Source: Actinomycetota bacterium
GTDB taxonomy: Bacteria > Actinomycetota > Thermoleophilia > Solirubrobacterales > Solirubrobacteraceae
NCBI GenBank assembly: GCA_005788585.1
Contig: SYBY01000294.1
Location: 1 to 6,438 of the forward strand
Length of the DNA: 6,438 nt
Direction: 5' to 3'
Shown: one piece after another, positions 1 to 5,121 of the stretch
Numbering within the stretch: the first letter of the stretch is position 1
Layout: each line of letters opens with the position of its first letter
The notes under the pieces: generated by a model
Seen by the model: only the letters and a program-made list of their open reading frames with translations
Databases searched by the model: none
Told to the model about the DNA's origin: nothing
Translations under genes and position numbers: made by a program

Positions 1-40
1 CAGGTTGGGATACGTCGCTGTCGGTGCCAAAGCGGCGGGG

Positions 41-46
41 ATTGTA
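41..46 (-). promoter_or_regulatory. Possible minus-strand -10 element (TACAAT)
   Basis: Read on the minus strand this is TACAAT, one mismatch from TATAAT, inside the only AT-rich patch of the left edge. It would drive transcription leftward out of the window, possibly into the frame with a TTG codon at 30-28. No matching -35 is visible 16-18 bases upstream. A single hexamer is weak evidence; the contrast with the surrounding composition is what makes it worth noting. Confidence 0.3.
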
Positions 47-78
47 TTCCTCGGGCGGCGGACCGCGCGGTCACGTGG

Positions 79-101
79 CGCCCGGCCCGTCTTCTCGGGC
101 G
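79..101 (-). terminator. Weak candidate terminator hairpin after the enoyl-CoA hydratase gene
   Basis: CGCCCG at 79-84 pairs with CGGGCG at 96-101 around an 11-base loop, 25 bases beyond the stop codon of the minus-strand gene. There is no U-run after the stem in the minus direction (the T-run lies on the wrong side), so this is not a canonical intrinsic terminator. The neighbouring 12-bp palindrome at 61-72 could add structure to the same 3' end. Confidence 0.2.
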
Positions 102-125
102 AAAACCGGCGCGCGTGCGGGGCCA

Positions 126-917
126 TCAGCTGCCGGTGAAGCGGGCGGGACGGCGCTCGGTGAACGCGGCGACGCCCTCGGCGAAGTCCGCGGTGCGGCC
201 CATCTCGCGCTGGATGTCCGCTTCGAGCTCGAGCTGTGCGGTCAGGTGCGACTGCGACCAGGCGTTGAGCTGGCGCTTGATGCCGGCGTGCGCGAGGGTG
301 GGCCCGTCGGCGAGGCGATCGAGCAGCGAGGCACCCTCGGCCGCCAGCTGATCGTCGGCGACGACGCGGTTGACGAGCCCCCACTCGGCCGCCTGCGTGG
401 CGCCGATCCGCTCACCGAGCATCGCCATCTCCGCGGCGCGCCCGACACCCGCGCGCGCGGGAACGAACGCTGACGCGCCGCCGTCCGGCACGAGGCCGAT
501 GTTCACGAACGCCAGCAGGAAGTACGCGGATTCCGCGGCGACGACGAGATCTGCGGCCAGGGCGAGAGAGCATCCGACGCCGACGGCGGGCCCGTTGACC
601 AGGGCCACGACGGGTTTCGGCAGCTCGCGCAGACCCAGAATCACGGGGTTGTAGCGCTCGCGCAGCGACGTGCCGAGATCCGGGTCTTGGCCCTCGGCCG
701 GGCCGCCGACCTTCAGATCGGCGCCGGAGCAGAACGCGCGCCCGGCTCCGGTGAGGCCCACCGCGCGGATGGCGGGGTCGTGGCCGACCTCGGCGAGCGC
801 GGCCTGGAGGTCGCGGCTCATGACGTCGTTCCAGGCGTTCAGGGCGTCGGGACGGCGCAGTTCGATGGTCGCGACGGCGCCGCGCCGCTCGATGGCGACG
901 GTGTCAAGGGGGGACAT
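126..917 (-). CDS. Enoyl-CoA hydratase/isomerase family protein
   Basis: This 263-residue protein is a full-length crotonase-fold enzyme, which acts on acyl-CoA thioesters in the cytoplasm, typically in fatty-acid or aromatic-acid degradation. The first oxyanion-hole segment is at residues 59-68 (GRAFCSGADL) and the second at 108-119 (NGPAVGVGCSLA). The usual ending is present (ERRPARFTG, 254-262). Aligned by eye to rat mitochondrial hydratase, the two catalytic glutamates (144 and 164) fall on Ser117 and Phe137. Asp145 in the segment IGLVPDGG sits where PaaG-like isomerases carry an acidic residue. This favours an isomerase or another crotonase reaction over simple hydration; the substrate cannot be read from the sequence. 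The ATG start at 917 lies six bases after a TAGGAT hexamer, suggesting a leaderless mRNA. It is divergent from the PuuD-like gene. The family call is secure, the exact reaction is not. Confidence 0.93.
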   Translation of the reverse strand: MSPLDTVAIERRGAVATIELRRPDALNAWNDVMSRDLQAALAEVGHDPAIRAVGLTGAGRAFCSGADLKVGGPAEGQDPDLGTSLRERYNPVILGLRELPKPVVALVNGPAVGVGCSLALAADLVVAAESAYFLLAFVNIGLVPDGGASAFVPARAGVGRAAEMAMLGERIGATQAAEWGLVNRVVADDQLAAEGASLLDRLADGPTLAHAGIKRQLNAWSQSHLTAQLELEADIQREMGRTADFAEGVAAFTERRPARFTGS

Positions 918-922
918 TGCGC

Positions 923-929
923 CATCCTA
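923..929. promoter_or_regulatory. Candidate bidirectional -10 element in the 19-base divergent gap
   Basis: The only intergenic bases between the two divergent genes are 918-936. On the minus strand 929-924 reads TAGGAT, with six bases to the ATG at 917. On the plus strand 923-928 reads CATCCT, with eight bases to the ATG at 937. The two most important -10 positions, A2 and T6, are the same base pairs (924 and 928) read from opposite strands. No -35 or TGn extension is evident on either side. The minus reading is the stronger match. Both mRNAs would begin at or within a base or two of their start codons. Function is inferred from motif and spacing alone. Confidence 0.5.
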
Positions 930-936
930 CGGCGGG

Positions 937-1659
937 ATGAGCAGACCACCGGTCATCGGGATCTGTGCGCCCATCGTCCGGGCGCGGTGGGGGCCGTGGG
1001 ACGACGAGGCCCTCGTCCTGCCCGCCGGATACCTGCGCGCGGTCCACGCCGCGGGGGGCGTCTCGCTGGCCCTGGCTCCCGGCCAGCCGGCGGGTCCCGA
1101 GGAGCTCGTGGGGCTCGTCGACGGCCTGCTGCTGATCGGGGGGACCGATGTCGACCCGGCGGCCTACGGCGCGTCGCCGCACGCCGAGACCGACCCGCCG
1201 GACGCCGAACGGGACGCCTTCGAGCTCGGGCTCGCGCGGATCGCGCTCGCGCGCGACGTCCCGCTGCTGGCGGTCTGCCGCGGGATGCAGGTGCTGAACG
1301 TCGCCTGCGGCGGAGAGCTCGTCCAGCACCTGCCCGACGCGGTGGGCCATGAGGACCACCGGCGGACCCGGGGGTCGTTCGCCGACGCCGACCACGACGT
1401 GCGACTGGTGTCCGGATCGCTCGCGGCGCAGGTGGCGGGGGAGGAGCTCCACACGGTGAAGTCCCAGCACCACCAGGCGATCAGCACTGTCGGCGAGGGG
1501 CTGGTCGTGACGGGGCGGGCGGTCCACGACGGGCTGGCCGAGGCGATCGAACGGCCCGTGAACCGGTTCGCGCTCGGCGTCCAGTGGCACCCCGAGGAGG
1601 ACCCCGGCAGCCCTGTCATCGCGGCGCTGGTCGCTGCGGCGCGGGACACGCGCGCGTGA
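937..1659 (+). CDS. Gamma-glutamyl-gamma-aminobutyrate hydrolase-like protein (peptidase C26, PuuD family)
   Basis: A 240-residue cytoplasmic class-I glutamine-amidotransferase-fold hydrolase. Relatives such as E. coli PuuD cleave gamma-glutamyl amide bonds, for example in putrescine breakdown. Visible hallmarks are PVIGIC near the N-terminus (5-10), LLIGGTDVDP (65-74), the nucleophile elbow LLAVCRGMQVLNV with Cys114, the SQHHQAI segment (176-182) and GVQWHPE with His218 and Glu220, completing the Cys-His-Glu triad. Length is close to the family norm. I chose ATG 937 because PVIGI begins four residues later, as in relatives; the frame stays open upstream but would then overlap the divergent gene. 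No polyamine genes are nearby, so the natural substrate is open. Its stop overlaps the start of the next gene by four bases, implying translational coupling. Confidence 0.93.
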   Translation: MSRPPVIGICAPIVRARWGPWDDEALVLPAGYLRAVHAAGGVSLALAPGQPAGPEELVGLVDGLLLIGGTDVDPAAYGASPHAETDPPDAERDAFELGLARIALARDVPLLAVCRGMQVLNVACGGELVQHLPDAVGHEDHRRTRGSFADADHDVRLVSGSLAAQVAGEELHTVKSQHHQAISTVGEGLVVTGRAVHDGLAEAIERPVNRFALGVQWHPEEDPGSPVIAALVAAARDTRA

Positions 1660-2324
1660 CCCCGGACGACCCGCTCGCCCGCGTCTACGGCTATCCGTAC
1701 CCCGCGGGCGAGGAGGACGAGGGCGACCCGCCGCCGCCGTCCCTGCCCGCCGGCATGGTCCCTGTCCTCGCGTTCGGCGCGAACGCGAGCCGCACGGTGC
1801 TGCAGGCCAAGCTCGGCGACGCCGGGACCGCCGTCACCGCGCTCGCGGTCGAACTGCGCGGCGCCGACATCGTCTACTCGGCCCACGTCTCGCCCTACGG
1901 TGCGATCCCGGCGACGCTGCACCCGTCACCGGGCACGGTCGTCGCCGCGCGGCTGCTCCTCGTCGAGACGGCGCTCCTCGCACGGCTCGATGCGACAGAG
2001 CCCAACTACGTCCGCGCGCCGTTCGGCGAGGTGGAGGTCCCGGGGCTGGGCGCGGTCGGCGCCCACGCGTACCGGTCGCGCCACGGCGCGCTGCATCTCG
2101 GAGGGGCGCCCGTGGCACTCGAGGGTGTAGGGGCCCGGGGACGGTCGCTGCGGGCGCTCGGTCAGCGCGACGTCCAGGCCGCCGCACGAGATCTGCTCGA
2201 ACCCGGCACGTCGCTCGACGGCTTCGTCCTGGCAGCGGTCGGCGACCCGGCCGTCCGCGCTCGACGCACCGAGTTTCTGCGCGGTCTCCGCGAACCGGCG
2301 CAGGACGGCGACGCGCAGGGGTAG
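1656..2324 (+). CDS. Gamma-glutamylcyclotransferase-like protein, uncharacterised
   Basis: A 222-residue soluble protein. Residues 1-33 are acidic and proline-rich and probably disordered. The core starts with VPVLAFGANAS (35-45), a variant of the YGSN loop that binds the 5-oxoproline moiety in gamma-glutamylcyclotransferase-fold proteins. LDATEPNYVR (111-120) then matches the family's LDxxEG...Y segment, putting Glu115 at the position of the catalytic glutamate. VYSAHVSPYGAIPATL (73-88) lies between them, and I recall it as typical of uncharacterised actinobacterial relatives. The GTG start at 1656 overlaps the preceding TGA (GTGA), and no later start includes the whole core as naturally. 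The partner gene encodes a gamma-glutamyl hydrolase, which supports a role in gamma-glutamyl metabolism. Fold assignment is moderately supported; activity is inference. Confidence 0.72.
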   Translation: MTPDDPLARVYGYPYPAGEEDEGDPPPPSLPAGMVPVLAFGANASRTVLQAKLGDAGTAVTALAVELRGADIVYSAHVSPYGAIPATLHPSPGTVVAARLLLVETALLARLDATEPNYVRAPFGEVEVPGLGAVGAHAYRSRHGALHLGGAPVALEGVGARGRSLRALGQRDVQAAARDLLEPGTSLDGFVLAAVGDPAVRARRTEFLRGLREPAQDGDAQG

Positions 2325-2327
2325 GGT
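2322..2327 (+). promoter_or_regulatory. Candidate -10 element (TAGGGT) for the large membrane protein gene
   Basis: TAGGGT fits the actinobacterial TAnnnT pattern. Its first three bases are the TAG stop of the GGCT-like gene. Transcription would start near 2334, leaving a leader of about 30 bases before the ATG at 2365. No -35 is visible at 16-18 bases. In such GC-rich DNA a TAnnnT match is uncommon, but here its first two bases are supplied by the stop codon, which weakens the case. Confidence 0.35.
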
Positions 2328-2337
2328 CGCGCGGTCG

Positions 2338-2356
2338 CGGCGGGCCCCCTCCGCCG
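2338..2356 (+). other. Hairpin in the leader of the membrane protein gene
   Basis: CGGCGG (2338-2343) pairs with CCGCCG (2351-2356), with a possible extra G-U pair, around a loop of five to seven bases rich in C. It ends eight bases before the ATG at 2365, where a ribosome-binding site would be expected, and no purine-rich Shine-Dalgarno sequence is present. It could restrain initiation or transcript read-through from the upstream gene. There is no U-run, so it is not a standard terminator. GC-rich DNA forms such stems often by chance. Confidence 0.3.
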
Positions 2357-2364
2357 ATCGCTCG

Positions 2365-4800
2365 ATGGACCTGCTCGCCGCCTGGCTCATCTTCCCCGTT
2401 GTCGCGCTCCTGATCTGCGGGGGGCTCGGCCTGCTGCTCTCGCGGGCGTCCGGCGATGCCGTACCGGGCACGCTGCTGTGCGGCGTGGGGTTCTGCGGGC
2501 TCGTCGTGGTCTCGCAGGTCGTGACGGCGTGGTCGTGGGCCGCGCCGGGAACCGTGGTGGTGGTCGTGGCGATCGCCGTCGCCGGGGCGGTCGCGGGCCG
2601 CGCGCGCCTGCGGGCGATGCGGCCGGACCCCTGGGCCGTGGCAGCCGGCGTGGCGACGTTCGGCATGGCCGGCGCGGCGGTCGTCCTCTCGGGCGAGGCG
2701 ACCTTCGCGGGCTACACCGTGCTCGCGGACACGTCGATCCACCTCATGGGTGCCGATGCGCTGCTCGAGCGCGGTCGGGACTTCCTGGGCCTCGCGCCGT
2801 CCAGCTATCAGGGCGCGCTGGTCAGTTACTACAACGGCAGCGCCTACCCGTCCGGCGGGCCCACGGCGCTCGGCACCGTGGCGCGCGTGACCGGAGTGGA
2901 CCCGATGTGGACCTTCTCGCCCTTCATGGCGCTGCTGCTCGCGCTGCTCGCGCTCTCCCTGTACGCCCTGGCCGGCGTCGCGGTCCGGCGCGGGCCCGTC
3001 CGTGCGGCCATCGCGGTCGTCGCGGCGCAGCCCGCGATCGTGACGACCTACGCCCTGCAGGGCAGCGTCAAGGAGATCGGCGCGGCATCACTGACCGGGC
3101 TGCTCGCGGCCCTGGTGCCGTGGTACGTCGCGCGGCGCGAGGCGGGCGACGGTCCCAGTGCGGTGGCCGCGCTTGCGGTGGTCACGGCGGCGGCGTGCGC
3201 GGTCGTCGGCGCGGTGGCGCTCATCTGGGCGGGCCCGCTCGTCCTGGTCGCCGTTCTCGTCGGTCACAGACGCGCACCCGTGCGCCGGCCGGCGGACCTC
3301 TGGGTGACCGCGGCGGTGCTCGCCGCACTCGTCGCGGTGCTGAGCGTGCAGACGATCAGCGGGATCACCACCTATCTCGACGTGACCAACAGCGGACGGA
3401 CGCCGGAGGCGCGGACCGGCAACCTCAAGCAGGACCTGAGCCCGGCGCAGGCCACCGGCGTCTGGCTGCGCGGTGACCACCGTGACCGTCCCGCCGGCGC
3501 GCAGCGCGCCGGCACGATCGCGCTCCAGCTGCTCGTCGGGCTGGCCGCGCTGGCCTCGGCGGTGCTGCTGGCGCGCAGGCGGATCTGGCCGCCCCTGGTC
3601 TTCCTCGCGGTGATGCTGGGCGCGATGGTGGTCCTCGTCTGGCAGGGGACGCCGTGGAGCGACGCGAAGGCGTACATGATCTCCGCGCCCGCGGTGATGT
3701 TCACGGCCCTCCTCGGTGCCGCCGTGCTCTTCGGCGATCCCCAGCTGCGGTGGCCGCGGCGGGCGGCGGCCGCCGGCGTCGCGGGGGTCATCGCGGCCGG
3801 CGTCGTGGCATCGAACGCGCTGGCGTACCGCGAGGTGTCGCTCGCTCCCCGCGAGCGCTTCGAGGAACTTGCCGCGATCGCGGAGCGGTTCGACGGCCAG
3901 GGGCCCGCGCTCACGCCCGAGTACGAGGAGTTCGGCAAGTACGTCCTGCGCGACCTCGCTCCCGAGAGCCCCGTCGAGGGGTGGCGCAGCCGGGACCTGC
4001 AGCTCGCGACGCCGGACGACCCGCCCGCCCTGTTCGGGACGTCGGTCGATCACGGGCAGTTCGCCGACGCGTACGTGCGGCAGTTCCCGCTGCTCGTGCT
4101 GCGCCGCGGCTTCTCCGAGAGCCGCGCGCCCGCCGGCTACACGCGGGTCTACGCGGGCCGCTGGTACGACGTGTGGCAACGCGACCGCGGCGCCGAGGAT
4201 CTCGTGCTCACGAGCCTGCCGCTGGGGACGGGCCGGCAGGCCTCCGCCGAGCCCTCGTGCGCCGACGTCCGCGACGTCGCGACGCGCGCCCGCCGGGCGG
4301 GCGGCGAGCTCGCCTTCGTCTCCCGCGCGGCCACCCCGGTCTTCGCGCCGGGCCGGGTGCGGCATTCCTGGAACTGGCTGACCGACACCGGGGACGAGGA
4401 CGTGGTCATCCTGTTCGGACCCGGCCGCGCGGGCGGGGAGGTCCGCGTGCCCGCCCCCGGGACGTACGACGTCTGGATGGAGGCGCGCGTGGGGCGCCCG
4501 GCCGAGGTACTGGTCGACGGCCGGGCCGTCGGCGAGGTCGCCCGTCGCCTGAACCCGCGCCGCTCGGCCGAGCGCGTGGGGCGGGTCGAGCTCGAGGCCG
4601 GGAGCCACACGATCGAGGTCCGTGTCGGCGGCGGCGGGGCCGCACCTGGCATGGGCGGCGTCAACCGGATCATCGGTCCGGTGGCGCTCGTGGCGAGCGA
4701 CCCGGGACGCCTCGCGATCACCCGCCTGGCACCCGAAAGGTGGCGCGACCTGTGTGGTCAGTCGCTCGACTGGATCGCCGCTGTCAGACCCGGGCGTTAG
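2365..4800 (+). CDS. Large polytopic membrane protein, GT-C glycosyltransferase-like, with C-terminal beta-sandwich-like domain
   Basis: An 811-residue protein whose first 490 residues carry about 11-13 hydrophobic segments (roughly 1-26, 35-55, 62-80, 92-109, 184-206, 212-230, 239-255, 265-300, 311-330, 383-403, 408-427, 436-456, 465-486). The long loop after the fourth contains ADTSIHLMGADALLERG (121-137), similar to the acidic first loop of GT-C enzymes such as PMT and arabinosyltransferases, followed by YYNGSAYPSGGP (155-166). No DxD motif is seen, Asp122 and His126 being the nearest polar candidates. Residues 488-811 are soluble and probably extracytoplasmic. Within them 692-777 alternates short strands and turns (PAPGTYDVWMEARVG, AEVLVDG, ELEAGSHTIEVRVG) like a carbohydrate-binding-module beta sandwich. 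I infer envelope glycan transfer from a lipid-linked donor; a non-catalytic membrane protein is possible. ATG 2365 is the first start in frame. Confidence 0.7.
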   Translation: MDLLAAWLIFPVVALLICGGLGLLLSRASGDAVPGTLLCGVGFCGLVVVSQVVTAWSWAAPGTVVVVVAIAVAGAVAGRARLRAMRPDPWAVAAGVATFGMAGAAVVLSGEATFAGYTVLADTSIHLMGADALLERGRDFLGLAPSSYQGALVSYYNGSAYPSGGPTALGTVARVTGVDPMWTFSPFMALLLALLALSLYALAGVAVRRGPVRAAIAVVAAQPAIVTTYALQGSVKEIGAASLTGLLAALVPWYVARREAGDGPSAVAALAVVTAAACAVVGAVALIWAGPLVLVAVLVGHRRAPVRRPADLWVTAAVLAALVAVLSVQTISGITTYLDVTNSGRTPEARTGNLKQDLSPAQATGVWLRGDHRDRPAGAQRAGTIALQLLVGLAALASAVLLARRRIWPPLVFLAVMLGAMVVLVWQGTPWSDAKAYMISAPAVMFTALLGAAVLFGDPQLRWPRRAAAAGVAGVIAAGVVASNALAYREVSLAPRERFEELAAIAERFDGQGPALTPEYEEFGKYVLRDLAPESPVEGWRSRDLQLATPDDPPALFGTSVDHGQFADAYVRQFPLLVLRRGFSESRAPAGYTRVYAGRWYDVWQRDRGAEDLVLTSLPLGTGRQASAEPSCADVRDVATRARRAGGELAFVSRAATPVFAPGRVRHSWNWLTDTGDEDVVILFGPGRAGGEVRVPAPGTYDVWMEARVGRPAEVLVDGRAVGEVARRLNPRRSAERVGRVELEAGSHTIEVRVGGGGAAPGMGGVNRIIGPVALVASDPGRLAITRLAPERWRDLCGQSLDWIAAVRPGR
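3493..3513. repeat. 21-base near-perfect palindrome inside the membrane protein gene
   Basis: Two perfect 10-bp arms, GCCGGCGCGC (3493-3502) and GCGCGCCGGC (3504-3513), flank a single A. The segment encodes AGAQRAG (residues 377-383) in the loop before the transmembrane segment at 383-403. It is the longest inverted repeat I noticed in the window. It may be a by-product of GC-rich Ala/Gly/Arg codons; a role as a protein-binding or extrusion site is not shown. Confidence 0.7.
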
Positions 4801-4803
4801 GCT
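4798..4803 (+). promoter_or_regulatory. Candidate -10 element (TAGGCT) for the winged-helix regulator gene
   Basis: TAGGCT begins with the TAG stop codon of the membrane protein gene and ends six bases before the GTG at 4810, the same spacing as on the minus-strand hydratase gene. The regulator mRNA would therefore begin on its start codon. There is no Shine-Dalgarno sequence in the nine-base gap and no clear -35. Read-through from the upstream gene could also express the regulator. Confidence 0.45.
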
Positions 4804-4809
4804 CGAAGC

Positions 4810-5118
4810 GTGAGCTGGACCTTCTTGACCAACCACATGCACGTCCTGCTGTGCATCGCCCGGGATCCGACGACGAGGTTGCGGGACGTCGCCACCGCCG
4901 TCGGGATCACCGAGCGCGCAGCGCAGCGGATCGTCGGGGAGCTCGAGGAGTCCGGTTATCTGGTCCGTCGCCGCGAGGGCCGGCGCAACGCCTACGACCT
5001 GCGCACCGACCGGCCGCTGCGCCACCCGCTCGAGCAGGAGCACCTGATCGGTGAGCTGCTCCGCGTGCTGGCCGCGGATCCCGTGCGTGACGCGGCCGGC
5101 TCGTCGCCCCCGGGCTAG
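4810..5118 (+). CDS. Small winged-helix DNA-binding regulator (MarR-like)
   Basis: A 102-residue cytoplasmic protein consisting almost only of a winged helix-turn-helix domain, probably a DNA-binding regulator working as a dimer. It opens with SWTFLTNHMHVLLCIARDP (2-20), a signature I recognise from a widespread family of small actinobacterial winged-helix proteins. The HTH covers about 23-50: RLRDVATAVGI, then the recognition helix TERAAQRIVGELEESGYL. The wing follows (RRREGRRNAYDL, 53-64), then the family-typical RPLRHPLE (68-75). No sensor domain or ligand pocket is apparent beyond this. The GTG start is fixed by the conserved SWTF start. It lies nine bases after the membrane protein gene and three before the LPG-TM-family gene, so it may control this envelope cluster; targets are unknown. 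Confidence 0.88.
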   Translation: MSWTFLTNHMHVLLCIARDPTTRLRDVATAVGITERAAQRIVGELEESGYLVRRREGRRNAYDLRTDRPLRHPLEQEHLIGELLRVLAADPVRDAAGSSPPG

Positions 5119-5121
5119 GCC

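Larger units (their letters stand above)
1..125. other. Left-edge region with no assignable gene
   Basis: No gene can be assigned here. The stretch lies downstream of the minus-strand enoyl-CoA hydratase gene. It contains a perfect 12-bp palindrome (GACCGCGCGGTC, 61-72), a small inverted repeat (79-84 with 96-101) and an AT-rich patch (41-50) that stands out in this GC-rich DNA. Two minus-strand frames running off the left edge read plausibly as protein: one opens after a TGA and gives EEYNPRRFGTDSDVSQP, the other begins with TTG at 30-28 and gives MAPTATYPNL. With so few codons neither can be chosen, and the plus-strand frames are also open, so coding direction is unresolved. Confidence 0.4.

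Noticed and set aside
670..936. Upstream extension of the PuuD-like gene to an in-frame ATG at 670
   Set aside because: The extension is antisense to the hydratase-family gene, lacks family similarity, and the conserved PVIGI start follows ATG 937 directly.
1584..1655. Upstream ATG at 1584 for the GGCT-like gene
   Set aside because: It would overlap the end of the PuuD-like gene, including its HPE-proximal region, by 76 bases and adds an Arg/Gly/Cys-rich stretch without similarity; GTG 1656 gives the usual four-base overlap.
1834..2742. Minus-strand open frames across the GGCT-like gene and the start of the membrane protein gene
   Set aside because: They are Arg/Pro-rich, cross a well-supported gene boundary and show no motif; they are composition artefacts.
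2930..2960. Repetitive GCGCTGCTGCTC-like run
   Set aside because: It encodes the Leu/Ala core of a transmembrane segment, so codon bias in a hydrophobic helix explains it.
5116..5121. TAGGCC at the regulator stop as another -10 element
   Set aside because: It lacks the final T and abuts the GTG at 5122 with no spacing; the two genes are better read as co-transcribed.
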